A stretch of 64,000 nt of DNA from NCBI GenBank assembly GCA_030267565.1, contig BRXU01000001.1:124001-188000 (forward strand), given 5' to 3'. The notes under the pieces are model-generated. The model searched no databases. It saw only the letters and a program-made list of their open reading frames with translations, and was not told the origin of the DNA. Source of the stretch: Pleodorina starrii. Lineage: Eukaryota; Chlorophyta; Chlorophyceae; Chlamydomonadales; Volvocaceae. Below are positions 17,222 to 45,274 of this stretch, piece after piece (positions within the stretch are counted from its first letter, which is position 1; each line of letters begins with the position of its first letter). Both the position numbers and the translations under genes were made by a program.

Positions 17222-19087
17222 TGCGTACATCTGCGCACGGGCGCGTGGTCGCGTGCGCTCAGCGCGTGCGCTGGGCTGCGATCCGTACGTGTTGCCGTAC
17301 ACATACTGCCGGTTGAGCACATCTCGCGGTTTTTGTGTTTTGTGCAGGCGTCGTGATTCTGGTCCTGTTTCTGATCCTGAATGTGTGGGGAGCAACCGGG
17401 AGGATGTATGGCCGGGTGATATGGGTGCGTGAGGAGCAGGCCAGCAGGAGTATGGTCAAGCGAGCCAAGGGGGGGAGGGCGCATGGGGCTTATCCACGCA
17501 TAGGGGGCGGGGGTGCGCTCCGCGCGGCATCATACCAAATAAACCATGATGGCTGACGGGTAGAGGCCCCGAAACAGGCGCTGCGAGACGCGCGGGGTTG
17601 AGGAGGGGCCCGCGGTGGTGCTTGTGAAGCATTCCGGAGTGTACCGGTATGTGTGGCGGTGGGGGTGAAAAGAAGATACAGTACCGCAGCGGAGACGGAG
17701 AGGTGGTGTTGTTCGTTCGCAAGGGCGCTCCGGAGGCTGTTGGGCGCCGTCCTCCCTGTCTGCCGCCTGTCTTGCATCCTTGCGCAGTGCATGGAGGAGA
17801 GCGAGCGAGAGATGGAGAGAGAGGGGAGAGGAGGAGAGGGGGGAGGTCGGCGGGCTGTCTGCCGGGGTTGGCCGCCCTGACGTGCTTGCCCTGCACGCAG
17901 TGCTCTCAACGTTGCCCTGTTCACAAAGTTGCCCTGTTCACAAAGTTGGTGCAGGAGCTGTTGGAAGTTGCTCCGCTGGCAGTCGGTTGGCTGGAAGTGC
18001 GCTGCCTGCTGTTGCACGTGTGGTTGATGCTTGATGGTCTCGACACCGCCTGCTGTTAAGGGGTCCAAGAAGTCCCAGGAACGAGGATGCGGCCCGCGGC
18101 GGCAGTGCATACCGGTCGGTATTGTTTCCGAGAGAGGGCAGGTGTTGTGAGAGTTTACTTCCTTTTTCCGAGCAGGGCGGCAGCCCGCATGTGCAGAGCT
18201 TCGTCAGCATGGATCGAGGATACGGGGGCATACGGCGTCGTAAACACAGTACGGCACAGCCGCCGCCGCTTGTTCATGGCTGGCCGTGGGCATCACCGCG
18301 GTCTGTTGACCCTCACCGCCGCCTCTGCGTCGTATCGAGCCTATCGGGCCTAAGCCTATCGAGCAGCTGTCAAGTTGCGCATAGAGCCGCCCGCTCATGT
18401 CGAAGGACGGGGGCCAAGGACCCACTGGCCGCACCATCTCGGCAGTCCCTGGCCCCAACCCCCCTACCTTGTCCCCAGCAAGAACGCAGCATCGCCTAGC
18501 GAAGTCCTTCTAGGAATTGTCGTCCCCTAGAAGGTGGAACGCAGCTGGGTACATTACTTTGCTTTTCGCGTGCAGACGTGCAGTGAGCACTGAGCAGCTG
18601 TGCAATGTCCTATCTGGGCGGGTGGTACGCTGCTTCCAACTGCTAACCGCAGGCACGGTTGCATGCCGAGCGCCCCAGAGCCAAGACCAATACCAATGAT
18701 GGCAAGTCGGCAAAACATGAAAAAACTAAATATTAATCGCATAGTTAATCGCACTCAATTTGCTTGAACGGAAAGCAAGGCTTCCTATCGGAATATCGCA
18801 ACTTTACGATTATAATGCTAGAGAGGACAACATTTCCAAATTAAATTTAAGAAACATACAATAATGCACGTCCTATAACGCGAAGCAACAATGCGGGTGG
18901 AAGCTGTACGGAGAAGCCAATGGGCCTCGAAAAGCCCTAATTGGGCCCAAGGATAGCGTTACGCCTTAAGAGATCAACATGACAATATTTGCATAGAACA
19001 TTTGCCGTTGGCGTTCGCTTTCTTGACCTGAGACCTTGCCGGACACTGGCGCACTGCATTCCGTTTCCCAGTATCTTTCGGGGCAGG

Positions 19088-22000
19088 ATGCCAAAGATTC
19101 GGCGGCCTTCGCATGCGAGCTCCTGGTACCAAGATGATGGTGCGCGCCACCGTAGTTTCCGCTTAGCCTGCGTAGTCGCTGTTTACGGGCGCGCATCCCG
19201 CAACTTACAATGCTGCCCCGCACTCCCGCGCCGCAGCGAGCGTGCTCAATGCCCAGATCGACAACTGGAAAGCCGAGGTTCAGCGGGAGCCTGGCGTGTC
19301 CGCTCGCGCCATTATCGGCCCGTACGTGACGCAATGCTGTCGTGGCGATGTCGACCTGGGTCCACCTTGGCGCTTTAAATTCAACTTCGCATGGGCATAA
19401 CGCACGCCCGCACACGATCACCCCTCCTAACCTTCCAGGGATGGGGCATCGATACAGGCGCCCGAGCACCAACTCGGCGTCGTGTGCTGCCCCTGGCCCC
19501 TCCCTTCCCCTGCCCTCCCGCAACCGTATGTGTTTCTGTGTGACGATGTGGTTGTTTGCGCACCCTAATTCCTACAGGCACGCCGGCTACTCGTACTGCG
19601 GGCACGTGATGGCATACGCGTACAAACACATCGACGCCAGCAACTTGTAAGTCGGTCCAAAGCCGGCCGCCCGCCGCCGCTGTTCCTGCCGCAGCTCCCG
19701 CGCGGGTGAACCCAAGCGCCTCCACCGGGTCGGCGTCACACCCCAACCGCACACACACAGATAACTGCCTTACTAACTACCGTTGGGAAGTGGCAAGTGG
19801 GCCAATGCGCCCGCCTAGCCAACCGCAGAAATGGAGACGGTGACGAGGACCGGGGCCGGCGTTGGTCGGGTGCGGGGTTGCGTGGAAGCGTCCCAATCCC
19901 GCAGCTGTCTACGCCCACGGGCAGCATGACCGGAAGGATCGGGGGTCCTGGCGCGAACCCGCCCCGCCCCGCCCCGCCCAGCCACCTCCCAAGCAACGGC
20001 GAGGCGCCGCTACCCGGGGCCAAGTCCTCTACTAGTCGCCCGCTGCCCGCCCACACCTGACCAAAGCCCTCCACCTCCGTGTTCCGCCCTCGCCTTTGCT
20101 TTGACACTGCCACCGCCACCGCCGCCTACCGGCCCGGCCCGGCTCCCTCCCTCCCTCCCTCCCTCCCTCCCTTCCTTCCTTTTCTCCTGAACTGCGGGTG
20201 ATTCCTGCCGGTGTCAGCAAGCGGGTGTTCCTGCTGGGGCCCTCCCACCACGTCTTCACGCGCAAGTGCATGCTCTCGTCCCAGACCGAGTACGGCACGC
20301 CTCTAGGTACGGCATCGCTTTGGGGGCTGGAAGATCAGCGAGGGCGGTGGGCGGTCGGCTTCCGCCATCGTCAGCGCCACCGCCATCGCATATAGGGCCT
20401 CGCGTCGCGAGGGGTGGCCGCCTGGCTACCCGGGTGACCCATGGGTCCGTCGTCTCTCCCTGTGCGTGGCTTATCACAACCCTCCGTCGCATCGCACCGA
20501 AGCGATGCGACGGAGGGTTGTGGCCCATGCGGACTAAACTGCTCTGCGTTGCCAGCATAGCCGGCCCCTTCATCTCGACCCGGTCCGGCCCGGCGGGTCC
20601 CCCCTCCCCCCCGACGGAGGCGGCGAATTCTTCCGCCGCGTCCGTCGCCGTCGTGTCGCGCTCGCCTCGCCCCGTTTCATCGACGCGAAATGGCGTCGAC
20701 TGACCCATGGGTCTGTCGGCACGCAGGCTCCATGGAGATCGACCAGGAGGTGTACGAGCAGCTCAAGGCCACGGGGCGGTTCGAGATGATGAGCCAGGAT
20801 GTGGACGAGGTGGGGGAAGGGCGGTCGGGCGGGCTGGTGGGCGAATGATGACCCGTGGGTCTGTGATAAATCAAGCCTTCGGCCCTCGAAGGCTTTCGGT
20901 TGAACTTTTTTGGTGTGAATGTGAAGGAGGGGATGCGAATCGCAGGTACTGGGCAGGCCAGAAGAGTTGTGCGGCCAACAGGGATTGCCCTCGCTCGCAC
21001 GCAGAGTGTGGGGTTTATCAGGAAGAGATCCCCCACCCCCATCCCCCACCCCCCCACCGCATCTGCGCCACCATCTCTTGGGGGCCCTGCATACCTCCCG
21101 CCCCGGCGTACAGGACGAGCACAGCCTGGAGCTTCATACGCCGTACATCGTACACACAATGCGGGGACAGCCGTTTAAATTGGTTCCCATCATGGTGGGG
21201 GCGCTGAGCACCGAGGGGTGAGTGGAGGGGGGATGAGGACGAGAGAGTGAGCGAGGGAGGTGGGAGGTAAAAAAAGAGACCGCAGCGAAGGGACGGAGAC
21301 GGCGTCAGTGGGAGACGGCGTGGTGGGGGGAGGGAGTGCAGGACGGCGAGTGGGTTTTGTAGGTTAAGGGGAAGGCAAAGGGCGGGCACTGTAGTAGGAG
21401 ATTGCCGGTAGCACAGAAAGGGGAGGGTGGGGGGGGGCGGAGTTGCGGGGGCAACCGAGTGAGTGAAGACGTACGGGCTGTGGGGGCGGGCAAGGGTGAG
21501 AGATGCCGGCATGCCGTACTGTACGACGCCAAGGTCAGATCTATCAAAAGTGTAATGTGAGGCCAATCGGGCAGGACGAGACGAGACGAGATCTGGGGTG
21601 ATCTGGGTCGAGCTGGGCTGGGTTTCGCTGGCTGCCCGGCTCGGTCCGGGTTGGGCCGGGATGCAGTCGAGGATGGTTTCATGTCATGTCATGTCATGTC
21701 ATGTCATCTCATGTCATCTCATGTCATCTCATGTAACGGCTGACCGACTGGTGACCGACGGGCCGACTCTACCGTATTTGAATGCCGACCATAATAGCAG
21801 CGGCGGCGGCGGCGGCGTCGCGAGTGGCCCTGGCCGCGGCCGCGGCCGCGAGCAGCCTCCGGGCCAAGTCCCCCGGCGTCATCGCGCGATCCGCTTCTGC
21901 GCCGCCCGCCGCCGTACTGCAGATCGCTCTGCAAATCGCTGTTATGTGACGAGAACGAGCGCCACTTCCCTCCCACCCTCTCCCCCTTTATCTGGTGCTG

Positions 22001-23561
22001 GCGTGTGGCCGATTTTCCCCACGGGGCGCCCGCCACGGGTTCTGGGTCCGCTCGCCAACGCCCTGTCCATCCGTCCCTTCGCTGCGACTAACTTCTTGTG
22101 CCCTCCCCGGTGGACCAAACCCAACCGCAGCGAGGCCCAGTACGGCAAGCTGTTGGGGCCGTACCTGGACGACCCAACCAACCTGTTTGTGGTTTCCAGC
22201 GACTTCTGCCACTGGGGCTCCAGGTTTAGCTATACCTACTACAACCGGGAGAAGGTGGGTTTTAGGGTTTTGGGGGCGTCGCGCCAGCTATCGCCGCTTC
22301 CCGGCGCCACCCCTGGAGGGACACCTACCCTGGCAGTGCCGCGCTGCCGCCGGTGCCGCGCTGCTGCACCGTGGTTGCCCCATGCAACTGATCCAACCGA
22401 ACTCAACCGACTTAACCGACCCCCAATCGCCGTGCCGTACAGGGTCACATCTGGGAGTCCATCACGTGGCTGGACCACCTGGGCATGAGCGCCATCGAGG
22501 GGGTGAGTCAGCCCATGCGCCAACCCCCCCGGGGAGATGGGGTGGAGGGCGTGGGGAGTTGCGCACCTGTGTGTATCGGTCTGTGTGTGTTTGCGTGTGT
22601 ATGTGTGACAAAGCCATCCGCCCCAAGCACGTCGTCCCTTTCTGTTCTGGGGGGAAGCCATCGCTGCGCCCCTCTGCCTCCGTCCCATCGCGTTCCCAAA
22701 TCCCATATCCCCCCCTTGCCCCTCCCAACCCTCATCCCTCTCCCCTGCTGCCCAACCCCGTCCCGCCCCGGCCCCCTCCCACGGCCTCAGGGCAATCCCG
22801 CCGACTTCGCCTCCTACCTCGAACAGTACCGGAACACCATCTGCGGCCGCCACCCCATCGGCGTCTTCCTCAACGTACGTGAGGGGGGGGGGCGAGGAGG
22901 GTATCCACAGATAGGCCGGAGCCCGTGAACGAGGAACGGTGAAGGGGAGGATGTATGGCCCAGTGAAGGAAGGGGTCGACGACCAAGGGTGGGGGGGCCG
23001 GGATAGGATGACAGGGGGGGCTGGAGCAGGAGTCGACAAAGCTAGGGGACGCCGGCCGATGCCGCCGCCACCGCCGCCGCCGCCACACGGCCCGCAGCAG
23101 CCATCCATCCTGAGGCTCACGCTCTCGGCGCCGAAGGCTCCGTAGCAACCGCCCAGCCGCCCACAGGGACATCAGGGTGCCTCCAACCCCAGTTGGACCG
23201 TCTTCCATTACGTTCTTCCACCACATAGGCCACAGCCTGACTGCTTTTTCTTTAGAATCGCACTACTCAAGCCCGCCCGCCTGCCCGCCCCTGGCCCGCC
23301 GCTGCCCTTCCCCTCCGCGTCGTCGTCATTGCCGTCGTCGGCATTGGTGTCGTTGTCATTAATGTCGTTGTCACCTCCCCGTGACCAACCCAAACCCCCC
23401 ACCCATCACCCCGCTTCGCTTCGGTGCCGCAGATGCTGCAGCACAGCAACCTGCGGCACAAGATCCGCTTCACAAAGTACGACCAGTCCAGTAAATGTAC
23501 GGCACAATCGCACTCGAGCGTCAGCTATGCGGCGGCAGTTGTGACCGTTGTGGATGACTAA
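19088..23561 (+). CDS. MEMO1: MEMO1-family protein
   Basis: Ten exons with consistent phases: 19088–19139, 19237–19321, 19578–19646, 20218–20306, 20727–20809, 21114–21217, 22131–22254, 22443–22502, 22791–22874, 23433–23561; 292 aa, close to the usual length of about 295. The protein starts [14 protein letters not shown] and covers the family end to end: [10 protein letters not shown] (His47), LLGPSHHVF (His79/His80), [40 protein letters not shown] (Cys240), SSVSYAAAV at the C-terminus. The His/His/Cys set corresponds to the metal-binding site described for human MEMO1. The fold is related to extradiol dioxygenases; the family is linked to cytoskeleton and motility signalling and to iron or copper handling in animals and yeast. 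Function in algae is unknown. The gene is intact and converges on the giant gene at 25 kb. The ATG at 19088 fits the family N-terminus. Confidence 0.95.
20149..20182. repeat. (CCCT)n tract in MEMO intron 3
   Basis: Tandem CCCT units grading into CCTT, upstream of the exon 4 acceptor. It may extend the polypyrimidine tract. Confidence 0.8.
20475..20522. repeat. Perfect 21-bp stem inverted repeat in MEMO intron 4
   Basis: Arms 20475–20495 and 20502–20522 are exact reverse complements around a 6-nt spacer (ACCGAA). In the pre-mRNA this would be a very stable hairpin. It lies between two GACCCATGGGTC palindromes at 20436 and 20702. Confidence 0.9.
21681..21735. repeat. (ATGTC)n/(ATCTC) minisatellite in MEMO intron 6
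   Basis: About eleven 5-bp units, first pure CATGT then alternating CATGT/CATCT. Confidence 0.9.
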
Positions 23562-24985
23562 AGGTGCTCCTCACCCCTTCGTGACTGACTGAGGCACATA
23601 TGGCTGGCAATAGCGACGGCAACGGTTACGAGTACGACTGCCGTACTCATAGTGATGATGGCAATGGGCCCGGCCACGGATGAAGACACCAGGACCCGGC
23701 CACATATCAAAATATCACCGGGCGGTTCCGGGCTCGAGGGCGGGTTGCGGATTTGATGGATGGAGGGCCCGGAGGGGAAAATGAATGGGGGAATCGTTTC
23801 CGAAGTTGGGAGGTCTGGGAAGTTAGGAGTTGGGAGGGCACACGTGCGGGAAGAGACACAGGTGGCAGGTTGATTGGGGCAGGGCTCGCGCGTTGGGTAC
23901 GTGCGCGCCGGTACAGTAATTCAAGACCAACAGCTTCCAGTTTTGCAAGTAATAGTTGGGGAGCTCTAGCGTAGCATAGCTGCAATGCACTGCGCGCCGA
24001 CGAGAGGTAGATAAAAAGCAGCCTAGGGGCGGGAGATAAAGCGGCAGACGACGCTGTTTGTTGGTCGACACATGGGAAGGCAGGTTCCCACCGCTTAGTT
24101 CGTTAGGTGGTGACGAACAGCGCAAATCTCGCCGAGTGCGTGCTCGCACTCGGTATGCTCGTCCAAGGCTTACGAATAGCGCCCTGAACCAGGTTTTGGG
24201 TTGCAGTTGTGCGAGGCGCCGCCATGCGCGCGCCGCCGGGTATCTGCCTTCTGTACATTATTATGCCCGGGAAACAGTAAGATTTTATATTTCCCTTTTT
24301 CTGCGTTGCCTTTTGGGGGCGGATTGTGATGTCATTCGTTAGTTCTTGTGTCTTTGTTGGCGGGAGACATGGGTCTTCGATGATGCTGCGCTGCTTTGCT
24401 CGCGCTCCGTATGTCCCCTATCGGGGTGGTGTACACCTACTCGGCTTCGAGTGCCTGGGTACCATACGGCAGATGCTGCTGCAGCAAACTGCAGGCCACA
24501 GGCCCCGGCCCGCCTCGGCGAAGGCACGGGCCCTAGCCCGGATCCGCTCCAGCACAGGTCTTGCTTACCATACTCGTCCGGCCAGACGAATGAACAGGAT
24601 ACTTCCCGCCGGTCCATTTCTTTCGTTTGGCTGGTGGACGAGTTGATCGTCCGGCCGGACGAACGGGCCTTCGGCCGATCGTCCAAAACGGCGCGTGTGT
24701 GAGCCCAACTCTCCGACCGTCAGGCAACCAAACTCGCAGGCAGGAAGTGTGCAGGAAACTTACAAAGCACCCTACAAAGCAAGCAGCTCAAACAAAACAC
24801 ATTCGCATGCTCCTCCAACGTGGCCCTTCGGGTGGCTTGCTGACCCAGTCGTTCATTCCCATGCATCCCTCCGTCCTTCGCCACCGCCTCCTCCTCCAAC
24901 CCTATCTACGCACCCAACGTCCCCCCTTTCCTCCCGCCCTCCATAATGCAGCTCCCCTCAACGCTGTGTGTATGGGTACGTCTCC
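23562..24985. other. Convergent intergenic region between MEMO and the giant gene
   Basis: No gene supported; contains the two 3' UTRs. A minus-strand TGTAA (plus-strand TTACA at 24760), the usual volvocine polyadenylation signal, lies about 220 nt past the giant gene's stop. A CCGAGTGCG hairpin is at 24134–24155 and a 14-bp palindrome CGTCCGGCCGGACG near 24649. Confidence 0.55.
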
Positions 24986-41699
<16,714 letters not shown>

Positions 41700-42140
41700 G
41701 CTCCGCAAGTAATAAGGTGCGTGACCGTTGGAGGACAGCACAGGGGTCAGCGATCACACACGACGTGACCAAGGGCTACAGCGCAGCAGGGAAGCGATCG
41801 AGGGGCTGCGGATGATGCGGATTTAATACGATGCAAACTATTGCCGCGATGCTGCCTTCGTAACCAGCCGATTGTTTGGTCTTTCCAGCCAGGCCACCGT
41901 CGAGGGGTGTCAGGACCGCATACTAATTTGCCATGTTGTTTCCGGTGGCAAGCGTTACAATGATCCTGCCGTACCGTACGAGTGCCATGGGGCGAGACGC
42001 GACGATCCGAGGCTGTCGAGCTGTCAACATTCAGTTTGCGTAACTCCATCCCTGCCACAAATAAACGAACGAAGATTGCGATGAACTAAATGTATTTCGA
42101 ACGCCCCCGGGCCATCATCATCAGGTTTACACAGACGTTA
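41700..42140. other. 5' flank of the left giant-gene copy
   Basis: Upstream of the ATG shared with the right copy. Homologous to about 52300–52680 with indels. Presumably promoter and 5' UTR; no TATA recognised. Confidence 0.5.
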
Positions 42141-42209
42141 AAAGCCGTCACGGAGCGAGTCGCGCGTCGCGAGCGAAATGTTGACGTATTGGTCGTGTGT
42201 TGGCAATAA

Positions 42210-42960
42210 ACATGGTTTGGTACTCTATCGGCTGACTTCCGCTAAAGCTGCTGATGCAAAAAGCTGCTGATGCAACAAGCAGGGCACGAAGAGTGGCCTG
42301 ACGACGGACCATTTACACTGCAGAGAGCACAGAGACTCGCAAGAGAACAGCGAGCGACGCGCGCCAAGCGCGCCGCCAGGACAGGCAAGAGCCCCGCAGG
42401 GCAGTCCGAAAGCCAGCGCCGGAAGCACGCGGCACACGCAACAGTCAGCAACGAAACAGCGCGCAGCGGCGCGCAAGCGAGCGAAAAACGCGGCAACACG
42501 CCGCAGTCCAGACAGCACCCGAGCACAACCCGACCCCGCGCCCAAGCAGAGCGCCCAGCAAGCGAAGCCACAAGACCCCATGATTCCCAACGCGAAAGAA
42601 CCGACCGGGGCAAGCGCAGCGGGGAAAAAAGGAAACAGGGGCCACAAGCCAAAAAACCCCACCGCCGCCCCGGCCGATGAAAACTTGCTGGCGGCCAGAT
42701 CGGCCGGACACACACCCCACCTGGCGGAGGGCTGGCCCCTTGCCGCCTACGGCCCCGTGAGCGGAGGGCTGATCCCGGTCCGCGAGCACGGCCGTCTCTC
42801 CGACCGACCCCTCTCCCCCCGCAGACTTTCCCCGCCTCTCCGTGCGCGCACTACGAGAACCCCATCATCACGCCAGAGCCAGCCGGCACGGCCGCCGCCG
42901 CGACGCCGCCGCCAGCACTGAGGGGGACGAGCAGTGACCACGGGTGGGGCACGAGCCAGG
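42210..42960 (+). other. Thymine-poor region with two overlapping basic ORFs, origin unknown
   Basis: The + strand is strikingly poor in T and rich in A, C and G, unlike both flanks. It carries two partly overlapping open frames, 42270–42680 (136 codons, very Arg/Lys/Gln/Ser-rich) and 42580–42921 (113 codons, Pro/Arg-rich). Strand-biased composition and basic, disordered products recall the front ORF of some retroelements, but I see no zinc knuckle, polymerase or target-site duplication. It could be a retroelement fragment or non-coding repeat. Low certainty that either frame is translated. Confidence 0.35.
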
Positions 42961-43149
42961 AAGGCTCGGGCAGAAAGGGAGGGAAAGTGGTCACTCACAG
43001 CGAAGTGAGTGCTCTCTACTGTGAAAGGCAGAATGCCTGAACAGGAGAGAATGCGAACCATATAGCTTCAGTCAGCCGTACTATGTCGTACCAAACCTTG
43101 CTCAGTTCCTACGTTCGCTACGCTCCTTCGGAACTAAGCTATTGATATA

Positions 43150-43600
43150 ACCGTACATAGAGCAGGCTGAGTTGCATAAGAAGCATAGCGGAATTATTTG
43201 CGAGGGTCGCGACAGGTCGCGACGTGCATGCACGCACATACATGCCGACAAGAGTGCAAGGCTCCGCTATGGTTACCCGCATAAAGACGCTTGCTGAATT
43301 TTAAGTTAGGACCGGGCGTGTATACGCCGTACGTCTAACATTTCGACTGGACCTGCTCGTTGGGCGGCCCGCAGAAGACCGCATCATGCATGTGTGCATG
43401 TGCGGCTTGGACGCCGCGTCCAACAACCTGTTTGCCCCTCATAGTTTGCCCTTGCAACTTTAGTTGCTCTTTATGATAATCATATCCGTAGGGCGGTAGG
43501 TCGGACCGGCTAGCAGAACTGTGGTATGGATGGCGGCGGGTTGGATGCCAGGATGCAAATAAAGTTGGTTATCGAAACGAAGAGACGCCGTAATGTACAA
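43150..43600 (+). repeat. Dispersed repeat family A, copy 2
   Basis: Collinear, same-orientation relative of 5690–6140, within the spacer of the inverted duplication. Confidence 0.7.
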
Positions 43601-43734
43601 TTTTATATATGAAGTTACACTATAAGTTGGAATGAATATGAGTTCTGGATGCGTTGGAGCGATTGCGGCCTCGGACTATGGACTCAGTCAAACATCTTTC
43701 GCCCTTAATGTAGGACATCATTACTACTGTACGG

Positions 43735-44750
43735 CATCGCGTATAACGATTCGACGCATACCCGCAATAAGAACTGGCGTGAGGAAGCGTAACTGATGCG
43801 AAATTCAAATGGCTTGACGTTACATATTTCGGATCTCCGTTTGCCGGCTACATGCCGGCACACTATTTGAAGTGAGTGATCTTATTAAAAGTCGATATTG
43901 GAGACAAAGGATCCCGTCGGTTTTGCCGTTCCGATCACTGTGCAACACCCACACAGTACTTAAAGAGAGTGATCTTACTGATGTTGATAATGGTCGACAT
44001 CTGAGACGAATAGGGAAGACCAACATCCGACAGGAGACTTTCGAGGTGCGCCAAGTTCGCCGGATTGACGTTATTTGTATGTGGTATCATAAGAGGGCTC
44101 GGGAACTGTGGCCGACGAAATGGGCGGCGGCCTTACGGGCATGAAAAGAAGGAAGAACCGGAATTCCTGTCCACCCTGGAGCGGGCGTCGTTCTTAGTCA
44201 TACTAGTGACGAAGCGCGCAAGCCGTACGGATGTAATATAGTGGATTACAGAAGGGCAATAGCTGATGACGAGGAAAGGTTCAGCATAAAGAGTACTGCA
44301 GAATTTCCTTATAAAATACATGATTGCAGGTTCAAGCTGAAATGCTGGCTGGCTTAGCAGCGTCGTCCGGCGGCAACGTCTTCCTCCAGTACAAAAACGT
44401 TGGTACAAATTCCATGACAGGGACGGCGCGTGCGAGCGCAGCACCGAGTTCAACTTCGCCACTAGGGCTGCTCCTTCAAATACGTCATGAACGTTGCGAC
44501 ACTGCTATGCGGACGGCCCGGGGGGAAGGGGGGTGTGGGGGGATGGGGGGCGACAGCCCACCGCCCCCCACCAGCGGGGATAAGGGGGTCTGGGGGAGGG
44601 GGACGGCAGCCCCTCTCCCCCAGCATGGCCCAACGGCTCTGACACAAGGAAACATATTCATGCATATGAAGATATGATGTACTCATAGTACGATAACTAA
44701 CTGGTTCATTGATGCAGTGACACCAACATTACGGGCTCCAGGGGCTAACT
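43735..44750 (+). repeat. Dispersed repeat family B, copy 1 (downstream of nitrate reductase)
   Basis: Shares an ordered series of blocks with 50650–51735: CGTATAACGATTCGAC, GATATTGGAGAC, AAGGATCCCGTCG, the TGCTATGCGGACGGCCCGGG block with G-runs, CTCTGACACA, ATTCATGCATATGA, and a terminal block TTGATGCA...CATTACGG...CTCCAGGG. The copies are diverged but in the same order and orientation. The end of this copy touches the nitrate reductase stop codon. Confidence 0.7.
44517..44625 (+). repeat. G-run array in repeat B, copy 1
   Basis: Repeated runs of 4–8 G separated by short spacers, able in principle to form G-quadruplexes. Conserved in the other copy at 51320–51410. Confidence 0.75.
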
Positions 44751-44751
44751 T

Positions 44752-45237
44752 TTAAAACTGGATCATTTGCTCCTTGCTGTATCCCATCGCCTCCAGGAAG
44801 GGGATGCAGCAGTACTCCAACATGGGGTGAGGGCCGCACATGAGCGCCAGGCACTCGGGCCCGGAGCTGCCGAACAGGTGCTGTCGGAACATCTCCTCGG
44901 TCACGCGGCCCGTCGAGAACTTCCACTGCGCGCTGTTGTTGGGCTCGGACACGGTGTACCTGCCACAGGGGGGAGCGCGGGGGAGGTTGGCGGATGGAGG
45001 TTGTGATAATTACTAATTAGGTAGTTGCTAAGGCGCAGGGCAAGGGCCTGGTTTGGGGGGGTGCCAGACTGTTGTTGGAGGCTCGCGTGGAGGGGTGAGG
45101 TGCGGCCCAGGCCGTCTACCCGCCCGCCCGCCCGCCCACAAGCCTGCCAGCAGCTTCCCACGTCTCGCGTAGCAATGGTCCGCTTTGCCTCCTCCTAGGA
45201 AGATTTCAACGCACCGACGCACGATTTACCGTATTTC

Positions 45238-45274
<37 letters not shown>

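Larger units (their letters stand above)
13840..19087. other. Long intergenic region without recognisable gene
   Basis: ORFs here are short, overlap in all frames, and show no known motif or plausible exon series. It holds the kinase 3' UTR, simple repeats, several copies of a short dispersed motif with core ACCGCAGCGGAGAC (15860, 16075, 17680), a 19-bp tandem duplication at 17911–17949, and presumably the MEMO promoter. A non-coding RNA gene cannot be excluded. Confidence 0.55.

Noticed and set aside
17649..18059. 136-codon + strand ORF in the intergenic region
   Set aside because: Overlaps other frames, no domain, contains simple-sequence stretches; no exon neighbours of compatible phase.
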